A stretch of DNA of 40,446 nt from a virus, in IMG/VR virus record IMGVR_UViG_3300020470_000050, positions 1 to 40,446 of that record. One strand, given 5' to 3'. Shown one piece after another: positions 5,942-13,254 of the stretch; position 1 is the stretch's first letter, and each line of letters starts with the position of its first letter. The notes beneath the pieces were generated by a model that saw only the letters and a program-made list of their open reading frames with translations, had not been told where the DNA came from and did not search any database. The translations under genes and the position numbers were made by a program.

Positions 5942-6148
5942 ATGACCACTTACAAGATTGTTCGTTACTACAAAGACCGTCCAACATGGGAGCCTGTAGA
6001 CCGTAGAGGATACGGAGGCTTAACACTTGAGCAAGCACAAAAGCATTGCTCGCATGATGAAACAAGTTCTTCAACTTGTATTACTCCAGCCAACAGGCAA
6101 CACACTGCTATTCATGGGCCTTGGTTTGACGGTTACACAGAAGAATGA
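5942..6148 (+). CDS. Small conserved phage protein (early)
   Basis: 68 residues, ATG with AGAGG five to nine bases upstream. MTTYKIVRYYKDRPTW starts a short basic domain; the GLTLEQAQKHCSHDETSS segment and the WFDGYTEE end are features I recall from many small phage and prophage proteins of unknown function. The TGA overlaps the next gene's ATG by 4 nt (ATGA). It is preceded by a two-hairpin leader. Confidence 0.85.
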   Translation: MTTYKIVRYYKDRPTWEPVDRRGYGGLTLEQAQKHCSHDETSSSTCITPANRQHTAIHGPWFDGYTEE

Positions 6149-6276
6149 TGGACAATTATTGCAATTACATAGAGCTAGGCTACACCATGCTAAACGAGCT
6201 ATCTCGAATAGGTGGAGAGGATTACTACGACTCTATTGCATATCTTGAAGACTTTGAATTTCTTAATCCTCAATGA
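6145..6276 (+). CDS. Small acidic early protein (43 residues)
   Basis: ATG at 6145 overlaps the upstream TGA (ATGA), the usual sign of coupled translation, and a second ATG follows at once. The peptide begins MMDNYCNYIELGYTMLNEL and ends DYYDSIAYLEDFEFLNPQ: acidic and aromatic, composition like its neighbours. It is too short for usual gene-length cut-offs but fills the space up to the next leader exactly. Unknown function; acidic small early proteins often inhibit or mimic DNA-binding partners, which is only a possibility here. Confidence 0.75.
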   Translation: MMDNYCNYIELGYTMLNELSRIGGEDYYDSIAYLEDFEFLNPQ

Positions 6277-6285
6277 TTCTCTCTC

Positions 6286-6333
6286 TCTGTCCTACGGGAC
6301 AGACTGAGGGACTCACCCTCAACAAATCCCACC
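6286..6333 (+). promoter_or_regulatory. Early leader B: two hairpins plus CCCACC box
   Basis: Hairpin 1 is TCTGTCC (6286-6292), loop TACG, GGACAGA (6297-6303). Hairpin 2 is TGAGGG (6305-6310), loop ACTCA, CCCTCA (6316-6321). CCCACC is at 6328-6333, 12 bases before ATG 6345. Nearly all of the second hairpin and flanks recur in leader C. Confidence 0.75.
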
Positions 6334-6344
6334 GCTTTATTTCT

Positions 6345-6629
6345 ATGAATTGGTTCGATGGTAGAGATAGCACTAGGCAATTACCTAGCGAGTGCATTGC
6401 AGATTGTTCTGGTAGTGGTGACGCTACTGAAAATGTAGAGTTCTGGGTTAAACATCTTAATTTCGATGGGCCTAAAGATTTATTCAAAGAACATCTACAA
6501 GAATATGGAGCATGGACTGACGAGCAATTAGAAGACCATGAAGAAAACAAGCTCAGAGTTTTATGGACATGGGCTTGTGATTGTTCGGAACAACCTGGTG
6601 ACTATGACTATCTTCACTTAGGAATTTGA
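6345..6629 (+). CDS. Small acidic early protein, unknown
   Basis: 94 residues from ATG 6345 (MNWFDGRDSTRQLPSECIAD). The frame is open from 6273, but that stretch is the hairpin leader, and the third leader likewise ends just before its gene, so the later start is preferred. The protein is acidic, with cysteines (ECIADCSGSG, WACDCSEQ) and many Trp and Asp residues (WVKHLNFDGPKDLFKEHLQE). The DCSGSGD and CDCSE cysteines might bind metal, but the spacing matches no motif I know. No known family. Confidence 0.75.
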   Translation: MNWFDGRDSTRQLPSECIADCSGSGDATENVEFWVKHLNFDGPKDLFKEHLQEYGAWTDEQLEDHEENKLRVLWTWACDCSEQPGDYDYLHLGI

Positions 6630-6638
6630 TTCTCTCTC

Positions 6639-6689
6639 TCTGCCCTAACTATTGGGCAGACTGAGGGACTCACCCTCACAAATCCCACC
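6639..6689 (+). promoter_or_regulatory. Early leader C: two hairpins plus CCCACC box
   Basis: Hairpin 1 is TCTGCCC (6639-6645), loop of 8, GGGCAGA (6654-6660). Hairpin 2 is TGAGGG (6662-6667), loop ACTCA, CCCTCA (6673-6678), followed by CCCACC (6684-6689). Compared with leader B, one T-A pair of hairpin 1 has become C-G on both sides, a compensatory change, while the loop differs in length. It starts ten bases after the upstream stop. Confidence 0.75.
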
Positions 6690-6705
6690 ATTTAATTTAT
6701 TTATC

Positions 6706-6849
6706 GTGGCTAGAACTACTATTGCGACACTGACTGAAGACAAAGAAAGACTTCAAGCTCAGGTAGCAGAGTTAACACCAGCAAAAGAACAGCTAGACAG
6801 TCTATGGATTGTGCTTGCTGTCGTATTCACACTCGGAGTTCTTTTCTAA
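6706..6849 (+). CDS. Small tail-anchored membrane protein
   Basis: 47 residues from GTG 6706. Residues 1-29 look like a coiled coil (TLTEDKERLQAQVAELT), and the C-terminus is one membrane segment (LWIVLAVVFTLGVLF). An upstream TTG at 6652 falls inside the leader hairpin, so the GTG after the CCCACC box is preferred. The stop overlaps the next ATG (TAATG). A small early membrane protein may act at the host envelope; nothing more can be said. Confidence 0.7.
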   Translation: MARTTIATLTEDKERLQAQVAELTPAKEQLDSLWIVLAVVFTLGVLF

Positions 6850-7031
6850 TGGGAGATATTATTTTCGCTTTCGGTGATTCCTCTAAGGAAGTCAAGCTGG
6901 AAGATATTAATTCTGTCGAAGACGTTGCTTCCAATATGAAGGAAGTAATGAAAGAAGAACTACGCCAGGAAGAAATTAATCATCCTGAGACTGTGTATCA
7001 GCGTGCATTTATCCCTGGTTGGGATGATTAG
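6849..7031 (+). CDS. Small acidic early protein
   Basis: 60 residues from ATG 6849, which overlaps the preceding TAA. MGDIIFAFGDSSKEVKLEDI is followed by a charged helix (EVMKEELRQEEI) and an aromatic end (RAFIPGWDD). It closes the first early run, 12 bases before a strong terminator. Unknown function. Confidence 0.75.
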   Translation: MGDIIFAFGDSSKEVKLEDINSVEDVASNMKEVMKEELRQEEINHPETVYQRAFIPGWDD

Positions 7032-7188
7032 GCAGGCTATCGGGACAGCGTTAGGTTTAAGTATCTACGCTGTCCTTTTTTTATTGCTGGCTAACAGTCC
7101 AGCAGTACAAGAACCATCACGAGGTAACGAATGGGGCCAACTGAATCAACCAAGAAGATCACATGCACTGATGGTGAGTGCAAAGTGA
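7024..7188 (+). CDS. Possible small membrane protein overlapping a terminator
   Basis: A 54-residue frame from ATG 7024, overlapping the previous stop by eight bases. Residues 5-27 form a clean membrane segment (AIGTALGLSIYAVLFLLLAN), followed by a polar tail. The terminator at 7043-7082 lies wholly inside its coding sequence, and its last 58 bases overlap the zinc-ribbon gene at 7131. Either this is a real overlapping gene, or the hairpin and T-run chance to encode hydrophobic residues. Confidence 0.4.
   Translation: MIRQAIGTALGLSIYAVLFLLLANSPAVQEPSRGNEWGQLNQPRRSHALMVSAK
7043..7082 (+). terminator. Rho-independent terminator after the first early genes
   Basis: A perfect 9-bp stem GGACAGCGT (7043-7051) with ACGCTGTCC (7067-7075), a 15-nt loop and seven T's (7076-7082). 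It lies upstream of the remaining early genes and the RNA polymerase, so it would have to be leaky or anti-terminated for host polymerase to reach them. Confidence 0.8.
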
Positions 7189-7382
7189 CTGAATACTTTG
7201 AACCAATGAGGAAGTATTCACGGACTGGCTTCGATGGCAAGCTAGTCAAGTGCCCTCATTGCGAGGCAACTCATCGGGTCTATCACCTGAGAGATAAGAC
7301 AATGACTTGCCCAACGTGCAAGACATCCAGTGATAAGTATCAGTGGATGATTGAGCGTGAAGTTATTTATTCCAGCTACTAA
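7131..7382 (+). CDS. Small zinc-ribbon protein
   Basis: 83 residues. ATG at 7131 has GAGG with ideal spacing. CPHC and CPTC pairs (about residues 42-45 and 62-65) form a four-cysteine zinc ribbon; two further cysteines near the N-terminus (TCTDGEC) may not be structural. Such ribbons usually bind nucleic acid or polymerase, so a transcription-modulating role after the terminator is possible but unproven. Confidence 0.8.
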   Translation: MGPTESTKKITCTDGECKVTEYFEPMRKYSRTGFDGKLVKCPHCEATHRVYHLRDKTMTCPTCKTSSDKYQWMIEREVIYSSY

Positions 7383-7466
7383 CTACCGAGGGATAACAGT
7401 GCGGAGTCTCAGTTGAGCAGGCGTGTCAACCCTCGACCAACCCAAATGTTTTTCTATTGCAATCCA

Positions 7467-7748
7467 ATGGCAACTAAAAGATCCGACAAGAATCAACTCA
7501 ACATCAGATTAGATGATGAGTCGATGGCATTACTTGATGCACATCGCAGCTATACGGAAGCACAGCTTAAGTTTAGGCTTACTGCTGAAGAGTGGGAGGC
7601 ACACTTTGGTAATGGATTATCAAGAGTGTATGTCGCCAAGACTGTACTCGTTAAAGCTCTAAAGGATCTCAATGTTTCTTATGAGCAATCAGTCAACAAT
7701 GAAACTACGGAACCTATTGATGTGGTAGCCAATGACGACTCCTATTAA
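7467..7748 (+). CDS. Possible ribbon-helix-helix regulator 1
   Basis: 93 residues from ATG 7467 (MATKRSDKNQLNIRLDDES). An earlier in-frame start at 7446 or 7413 would add a poor N-terminus. The NQLNIRLDDESMALLDAH strand-helix opening and a later SRVYVAKTVLVKALKDL helix are typical of RHH repressors, but the gap between them is long. The region before it has a hairpin-like pair CGAGGG (7387-7392) and CCCTCG (7430-7435). It overlaps the next gene by 17 bases. Confidence 0.65.
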   Translation: MATKRSDKNQLNIRLDDESMALLDAHRSYTEAQLKFRLTAEEWEAHFGNGLSRVYVAKTVLVKALKDLNVSYEQSVNNETTEPIDVVANDDSY

Positions 7749-7956
7749 TGATGTGATTGGTATCCAAACTAGGACTACCATTCAAAACTCTGCCCTTCTC
7801 ACTCATCTGAGTGAGCTTAAGGGTATGAGTATGTCAGGTGTATGTCGTTACGTCCTCGAAGACTGGCTTGATAAGCACTACGAGGAACAACGCATTGCTT
7901 TGGAAGCAAAGCAAGCAGCTAATAGAGAACTGCTTGAGAGGTTACGTGGAAAATGA
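7732..7956 (+). CDS. Possible ribbon-helix-helix regulator 2
   Basis: 74 residues. GIQTRTTIQNSALLTHLSEL and SMSGVCRYVLEDWLDKHYEE read as the strand, first helix and second helix of a CopG-like RHH, followed by a charged helix (EQRIALEAKQAANRELLERL). It lies directly before the RNA polymerase gene and overlaps the preceding gene, so the two small proteins may pair or regulate the same sites, perhaps the inverted repeats at 5182-5267. Inference only. Confidence 0.65.
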   Translation: MTTPINDVIGIQTRTTIQNSALLTHLSELKGMSMSGVCRYVLEDWLDKHYEEQRIALEAKQAANRELLERLRGK

Positions 7957-7978
7957 TGTACTGATTTTTGAAAGTAAG

Positions 7979-10312
7979 ATGATCTCTAATAGCGTGGATA
8001 ACTCACGCTATGTAGAGAATCAACTACAAACTAAGAAGATCCAGTCTCGCTCCAGATGGGGTGAGACTTTATCTTCTAAGGGATATGGACTTATCAAAGA
8101 TCACATTGAATACATAAAGAAAGAGTCTGAGTCTGGACGTGCTGGCGTTGCTTGGTCAAGACTCAAACCTTTACGGACTCTTCCCACTGAAACGATAGCA
8201 GCTACAGCTATTCGGACAATCATTGATACTCTTACTCTCAACCCTACCTTTCATACTGTCGGACAAGAGATAGCAGACAGGCTATGGATTGAGGCCATGC
8301 TTGAGAGATTAAACAAGGATGAGTTAGCCAGATACAACAGGAGCAGACAGCGTAAACGACATAAGATCAAAGGCTTGCAACACATGACAAACACTGTCCA
8401 ATGGACAGCCAAGGAACGCATGGCAATAGGTGGGCTGCTTATCTATATCGTTGAGAAAGAGACAGGGTTTATCAAGGTAGAAAGAGATGACCTGCCACAT
8501 AAGAAACGTAGGATTATTAAGCCAACTGCTGAGTGCATGAAGTGGATCGAAGAAGTTAAAGACAAGCAAGGCTTACTAATCCCTCACTATCTACCAACCA
8601 TTGCACCAGGTGTACCGTTTAACTCTGACCTGATCGGTGGATACCATGACCCACGCTTACAGATACCCTTAGTTAAATCGAACAACGAAGTAGTAGCTCA
8701 GCACTTGAAAGGTGATGAGCCATGCAAGAAAGCACCAGAAATATTTAGTGATGTTGGTTGGACTATCAATGAGTGGATACTAGAGCAGGCTATTAGTGCA
8801 AGAGATAATGGCTGGTCTATTGGTGTAGTGCAACAAGAGCCAGTGATACCGCCTTACCCTAAAGGTAAAGATGATGACAGCCCTGAAGTATTAGCGTGGA
8901 GAAAGACAGCTAAGAAGCAGCACATACTAGAAGAAAAGACAAGGAACTCACGCATTGGACTGGCTTGGTTACTACATATAGCTAGTGAATTAAAAGAACA
9001 AGATGAACTGTTCATGCCCTGCCAACTGGACAGTCGAGGAAGGATTTATTACAGGCCACCATACCTAAACCCACAAGGCAATGATCTAAGTCGGGCACTC
9101 TTACAGTTCTCTTACTACAACTACATGCAGACAGATGAGCATGTGAACTGGTTGCGTGTGCATGGTGCAAATGTATATGGACTAGGCAAGTCGGATTGGC
9201 AGACAAGAATTGATTGGGTTACTGAGCATGAGCAACTCATCCTTGCAGCAGGCAATGACCCTTGGTTAAGCCCTAACTTCTGGACTAGAGCAGAGAAACC
9301 GTGGAGTTTCTTAGCTTTTTGTCGTACCTATTACGAGTGGAAACAAGAGGGGCCAACCTATAAGTGCAGGCATCCCATCATCATGGACTGCACCTGTTCA
9401 GGTGTGCAGAATTTCGCTGGCTTACTCAGGTCACAAGAGATGGCAGAGCAGGTGAACCTTACGCAATCCGACAAACCACAAGATATATATGCAGCAGTCG
9501 TTGGCAAAATAAATGAAAGGCTAAGGGTATATAAGTGTAGCGACAGTAAGAAATGGTTGATGCTACAACCTGATCGCAGTCTTACCAAGGCAGCAGTGAT
9601 GACTATCCCATACGCTGCTACATACACAGCCTTCTATAAGTATGCGTATCAGTGGGCAATACAAAGAGCTAAAGATTTATATGGCAATAGCTGTTGGCTA
9701 AACAAACCTGGATCAATGAGTACCGTTCACTTCATGGCACGCATACTGCATGAAGAGTCAGCACGAATGATACAACCAGCAGTGCAGGCAATGAAATGGT
9801 TTAAGTCTGTCGGTACTAAAGCTGGTAAGTGTAACGTACCTTTACGATGGACAACACCATCAGGATTATTAGTACATCAGCAATACAATAGTACGAAAGA
9901 TAACAGGGTTAGACTTAAGTATTTGTCGGACATTTACTTAGACATTAGGGTACAAGAAGACTGTCCTACACTGAATACTATTAAGATGGGTAACAGTTTA
10001 ACTGCAAACATACTGCACTCATTTGATTCTTCTTTAATGTCATTATGTACATTGAAATCACGAGGTAAAAATGTTATAAATATAGGTGGGATACATGATG
10101 CTTTCATCACTGACCCAACCTCAATGAGTGTCGTTAGAGATGCAGCTAAAGAATCTTTCGTTGAGATATACAAAGATGACTGGCTAACCAAGATCAAAGA
10201 CACACTCAAGGCACAACTGCCTGTCGAAACACAAGTGGATCTACCTTCTGAACCACAGCTAGGTAACTTCGATCCAACCTCAACTCTGAACTCAAACTAT
10301 TTCATTACTTAA
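7979..10312 (+). CDS. T7-like single-subunit RNA polymerase
   Basis: 777 residues from ATG 7979 (T7: 883). The frame is open upstream to 7838 but that part overlaps the preceding gene; ATG 7979 follows a 22-base gap. Motif A holds the catalytic Asp470 in MDCTCSGVQNFA (T7 Asp537). Lys537 and Tyr545 in TKAAVMTIPYAATY match T7 Lys631 and Tyr639 with the same spacing of eight. Asp707 in IHDAF matches T7 Asp812. The DSRGRIYY and NPQGNDLSRALL motifs are also present. It is about 100 residues shorter, mostly N-terminal and between motifs A and B. The enzyme would transcribe middle and late genes; its promoter is not identified. Confidence 0.97.
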   Translation: MISNSVDNSRYVENQLQTKKIQSRSRWGETLSSKGYGLIKDHIEYIKKESESGRAGVAWSRLKPLRTLPTETIAATAIRTIIDTLTLNPTFHTVGQEIADRLWIEAMLERLNKDELARYNRSRQRKRHKIKGLQHMTNTVQWTAKERMAIGGLLIYIVEKETGFIKVERDDLPHKKRRIIKPTAECMKWIEEVKDKQGLLIPHYLPTIAPGVPFNSDLIGGYHDPRLQIPLVKSNNEVVAQHLKGDEPCKKAPEIFSDVGWTINEWILEQAISARDNGWSIGVVQQEPVIPPYPKGKDDDSPEVLAWRKTAKKQHILEEKTRNSRIGLAWLLHIASELKEQDELFMPCQLDSRGRIYYRPPYLNPQGNDLSRALLQFSYYNYMQTDEHVNWLRVHGANVYGLGKSDWQTRIDWVTEHEQLILAAGNDPWLSPNFWTRAEKPWSFLAFCRTYYEWKQEGPTYKCRHPIIMDCTCSGVQNFAGLLRSQEMAEQVNLTQSDKPQDIYAAVVGKINERLRVYKCSDSKKWLMLQPDRSLTKAAVMTIPYAATYTAFYKYAYQWAIQRAKDLYGNSCWLNKPGSMSTVHFMARILHEESARMIQPAVQAMKWFKSVGTKAGKCNVPLRWTTPSGLLVHQQYNSTKDNRVRLKYLSDIYLDIRVQEDCPTLNTIKMGNSLTANILHSFDSSLMSLCTLKSRGKNVINIGGIHDAFITDPTSMSVVRDAAKESFVEIYKDDWLTKIKDTLKAQLPVETQVDLPSEPQLGNFDPTSTLNSNYFIT

Positions 10313-10316
10313 TCAC

Positions 10317-10946
10317 ATGGACTTTATTGATCTCAAACCAATTCAACTGACCACACCTGAAGACACAAGACTTACTTACTCATGGTTAGTCGAAGCAGAC
10401 AACAAGTATCCTCCTGCTAGATGGCAGTCAACACTTGTTATTCCTAATAGCCCAAGGGCTGTTGAGATAGGGGAACAGTTAGATACTTACAACTTAAACT
10501 TCAAGAAGGCATTGAAGGCTGCCTTCCCTGATAAGAAGAAGGATGACTACAAGTGGAATGAACTTCCTTGGAAATGGGAAGACCACGAAGAATTAAAACT
10601 TAAAAATGCTTTGATCCTCAAGTGCAACAAGAAGACACACAACCAAGAAGGAACACCCAAAGCACCACCAATTATTTTTGATAGCAGTCAGAAAGAACCA
10701 CTAAATGATGAGCAGAAAAAGAAATATATAAAGATTGGCCCAGGTACTACAGCACAAGTAGCTTTGTATGTCAGTCAGTACAACTTAGGTGTCGGTACTG
10801 GTATTAGGCTCACACCTGCGGCTGTCAACATCAAGAACTTTATACCTTTCGGAAGCCAAGCTAATACAGCAGAGGACTGGGGATTCACAGTTGATGCACC
10901 ACAACAAGGGTCAGGAACCCCATCAACAAATGACTTCGACTTCTAA
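10317..10946 (+). CDS. Single-stranded DNA-binding protein (gp2.5-type)
   Basis: 209 residues (T7 gp2.5: 232). Beta-rich OB-like domain with conserved aromatic and Lys residues, and the hallmark acidic/aromatic C-terminus ending NDFDF, which in T7 contacts the replisome. ATG is 5 bases after the polymerase stop. Gene order RNA polymerase, SSB, endonuclease I, primase-helicase agrees with T7. Gly-Thr-rich segment (PGTTAQVALYVSQYNLGVGTG) is seen in this family in other phages too. Confidence 0.85.
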   Translation: MDFIDLKPIQLTTPEDTRLTYSWLVEADNKYPPARWQSTLVIPNSPRAVEIGEQLDTYNLNFKKALKAAFPDKKKDDYKWNELPWKWEDHEELKLKNALILKCNKKTHNQEGTPKAPPIIFDSSQKEPLNDEQKKKYIKIGPGTTAQVALYVSQYNLGVGTGIRLTPAAVNIKNFIPFGSQANTAEDWGFTVDAPQQGSGTPSTNDFDF

Positions 10947-11298
10947 TAAATACAGAAGCAAGTTCGAAGCTTCAATCGCTGCTAACTTACATGCAAAAAA
11001 TGTTGCGTTCACCTACGAATCAATACGACTGGACTACACCCTCGAAGGGACGTATGTACCCGATTTCATTTTACCTTCGGGCATTATGGTCGAGGCGAAA
11101 GGCCACTTGCGTACGGAAGATAGACGCAAACTACGTGCAGTTAAGACGCAACATCCCCATTTAGATATACGCCTCTGCTTTCAGAACGCTAACGAAAAGA
11201 TTAGCAGGAAGAAAAATAGTATGCGGTACTACGAGTGGTGTGACCGCAATGGTTTCAAGTGGTGTCACAAGGTAATACCTACTGATTGGTATGGATAA
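10930..11298 (+). CDS. Endonuclease I, Holliday-junction resolvase (T7 gp3-type)
   Basis: 122 residues (T7: 149). The catalytic set fits T7 exactly in spacing: Glu13, Asp45, Glu55 and Lys57 against T7 Glu20, Asp55, Glu65 and Lys67, in PDFILPSGIMVEAKG. Also DRRKLRAVKTQHPHLDIRLCF as in T7 (REQHPELDIRIVF). ATG 10930 overlaps the SSB gene by 17 bases; an upstream frame from 10789 exists but is not needed. It resolves branched DNA before packaging and breaks host DNA. Confidence 0.93.
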   Translation: MTSTSNKYRSKFEASIAANLHAKNVAFTYESIRLDYTLEGTYVPDFILPSGIMVEAKGHLRTEDRRKLRAVKTQHPHLDIRLCFQNANEKISRKKNSMRYYEWCDRNGFKWCHKVIPTDWYG

Positions 11299-11485
11299 AG
11301 AAATCAGATGGATAAAGGGCAGACTCTACCGAGAGGAGTGCCCTGGTAACTGGGAGCCGTATGATCCTGACGCACCTCCTGATACAGAGAGAGTGCAGAA
11401 CATAAAGAAACGCAGGGCTGAACTTCAGACCATGCTTGACCACATAAGAAAAGCTACCAATGACTTACAGAACAACAGGGAGTGA
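11291..11485 (+). CDS. Small hypothetical protein
   Basis: 64 residues, overlapping endonuclease I by 8 bases. The start is IRWIKGRLYREECPGNWEPYD, followed by a charged helix (RVQNIKKRRAELQTMLDHIRK). It sits in the replication operon and its end overlaps the next gene by 26 bases. Family unknown. Confidence 0.7.
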   Translation: MDKEIRWIKGRLYREECPGNWEPYDPDAPPDTERVQNIKKRRAELQTMLDHIRKATNDLQNNRE

Positions 11486-11654
11486 CCTTACTTATAAATA
11501 TAGAGTTCGTGTCCTCACTCCTAGAAATGAGAAGTTCGATGAGTACATCATCGCAGCTACTAAAGAGAGAGCTAAGCAAGCACTACTAGATAAGTATGGC
11601 AAGGATCATAAGGCTCTCGTCTTAGATCAGGAGCCAGGCAGTGTCTTCAAGTAA
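11460..11654 (+). CDS. Small basic hypothetical protein
   Basis: 64 residues, ATG at 11460, though a later start cannot be excluded because the first ten codons overlap the previous gene. The chain is beta strand then helix (YKYRVRVLTPRNEKFDEYII, ATKERAKQALLDKYG), a pattern like a small modifier or DUF domain. It overlaps the primase start by 14 bases. Unknown role in the replication operon. Confidence 0.65.
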   Translation: MTYRTTGSDLTYKYRVRVLTPRNEKFDEYIIAATKERAKQALLDKYGKDHKALVLDQEPGSVFK

Positions 11655-13254
11655 GGAAGTAAGCAGAGGGCCATGCCCTAACTGCGACACAAGAAAGGGA
11701 ATGATCCTCTTTTCGGATGGTCATTCCCATTGCTTCTCCTGTGATTTTCAAATACAACCTGCAACTCAGAAGAAAGAAAAGTCAATGCCAATAACTAGAT
11801 CAACAAGCAAGCTACTTACTACTACCATTGCACCTAACAAAGAATGGCGTGGCATCACTGTCGAAACACTGAAGTTCTTTAGTTATTGCAAGGCGTTCTT
11901 CAAAGAGCAACCAGTACATGTAGCTACCTATAACGATCAGCAAGGGCTGCCATCTGCACAGCACCTACGCTTTCAAGATAAAAAATTTATCTGGTTAGCT
12001 AATGATGGGATAGGGAACTTACAACTCTGGGGTCAGAGCAAGTGGCGACAGAACCACGGCAGAGAATCCAATGTGTTCTGTGTTATTACAGAAGGTGAAG
12101 TTGATTGCATGTCAACATCCCAGATACAAGGCAACAAGTTCCCTGTCGTATCACTCCCTTCAGGTACGCAGTCAGTTAAGAAAGCAATAGGTGCAAACCT
12201 TAAGTGGCTGAGTCAATTTGCATGGGTAGTCATCTGCTTTGACAACGATGAGCCAGGGCAAAAGGCAGCACAACAAGCACTTGAGCTACTACCTGCTGGC
12301 AAGGCTGCTATCTGTCGCATACCTGATCCATACAAGGATGCCAACGACATGCTCGTTGATGGTAAAGGTGCAGAGTTAAAAGATCTCTTATGGAAGGCAG
12401 TACCTAGTAGACCTGACTCTATTAAAGAAGCATCAACCTTATGGGATGTACTAATAGAACCTAATGCCAAGGCTATTGTTCACTTACCCTGGACTCAACT
12501 GAACGAGAAGTGTAAAGGTTTTCGTTCTAATGAGATGTGGTGTATAGCAGCAGGCTCAGGTACTGGTAAGTCCACAGTATGCAGGGAACTGGCCTATCAC
12601 TTCCTATCTCAAGGGTTAAAGGTAGGTTATATAGCTTTGGAAGAAAGTCTCAAGCGTAGCTTGCAAGGAATTGTAGGGGTTGCACTTAACAAGCCTTTGC
12701 ATTTAGATGAAGGTGTCGAGATCCCCATCATCAAGTCGGCTTTTGATTCCCTCTTAGGATCAGGCCGACTTTTTTTATACGACCACTTTGGCAGTTGTAA
12801 TCCCGACACCCTCATAGAAAAGATTACATACCTCGCAACCGTTGAAGAAGTTGATGTTGTAATACTTGACCATCTAACCATCGTTGTCTCAGGGATTGCA
12901 GACCTAGATGAGAGAAGGGCTTTGGATGTTACGTGTACCAAGCTGAGACAGTGCGTTGAATCTACTGGTATAGGTTTAATAATTGTGTCGCACCTCCGTA
13001 GACCTGAAGGCAAGGGACATGAAGAGGGAGTGAAGGTATCACTCAATCATTTGAGAGGTAGCCACAGCATTGCTCAACTAAGTGACATGGTAATTAGCTG
13101 CTCCAGAAACCAACAAGGTGACGCTGGTGAACGTAGCCAGTTGCAGCTAGGCGTTTTGAAGAACCGCTTTAGTGGCTCAACAGGGGATGCAGACACCCTG
13201 CTCTATGACGAGAAGACTGGTCGCCTAGTACAACAAACAAACTTCTTCCAATGA
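11641..13254 (+). CDS. Primase-helicase (T7 gp4-type)
   Basis: 537 residues from GTG 11641 (T7 gp4: 566). N-terminal zinc ribbon Cys12, Cys15, Cys31, Cys34. TOPRIM catalytic Glu151 (ITEGEVD) and Asp201/Asp203 (FDNDEPG). RecA-type helicase with Walker A AAGSGTGKST at 303-312, Walker B VVILDH ending at 411, and IIVSHLRRPEGKG downstream. It unwinds DNA and primes lagging strands at the fork. It ends in a 4-nt overlap with the exonuclease; T7 has DNA polymerase at that spot. A terminator-like hairpin lies inside the coding sequence at 12733-12776. Confidence 0.96.
   Translation: MSSSKEVSRGPCPNCDTRKGMILFSDGHSHCFSCDFQIQPATQKKEKSMPITRSTSKLLTTTIAPNKEWRGITVETLKFFSYCKAFFKEQPVHVATYNDQQGLPSAQHLRFQDKKFIWLANDGIGNLQLWGQSKWRQNHGRESNVFCVITEGEVDCMSTSQIQGNKFPVVSLPSGTQSVKKAIGANLKWLSQFAWVVICFDNDEPGQKAAQQALELLPAGKAAICRIPDPYKDANDMLVDGKGAELKDLLWKAVPSRPDSIKEASTLWDVLIEPNAKAIVHLPWTQLNEKCKGFRSNEMWCIAAGSGTGKSTVCRELAYHFLSQGLKVGYIALEESLKRSLQGIVGVALNKPLHLDEGVEIPIIKSAFDSLLGSGRLFLYDHFGSCNPDTLIEKITYLATVEEVDVVILDHLTIVVSGIADLDERRALDVTCTKLRQCVESTGIGLIIVSHLRRPEGKGHEEGVKVSLNHLRGSHSIAQLSDMVISCSRNQQGDAGERSQLQLGVLKNRFSGSTGDADTLLYDEKTGRLVQQTNFFQ
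12733..12776 (+). terminator. Terminator-like hairpin inside the primase-helicase gene
   Basis: AAGTCGGC (12733-12740) pairs with GCCGACTT (12764-12771), an 8-bp stem. Inside, TGATTCC and GGATCA extend it with one bulged T, loop CTCTTA. Six to seven T's follow (12770-12776). The form is that of a rho-independent terminator, yet it lies in frame within the helicase domain, around residues 365-379. It could attenuate transcription of the distal replication genes, or be tolerated because ribosomes cover it. Confidence 0.6.

Noticed and set aside
8324-10209. Minus-strand frames over RNA polymerase
   Set aside because: The polymerase frame has all catalytic motifs; opposite frames have no starts or ribosome sites in context.
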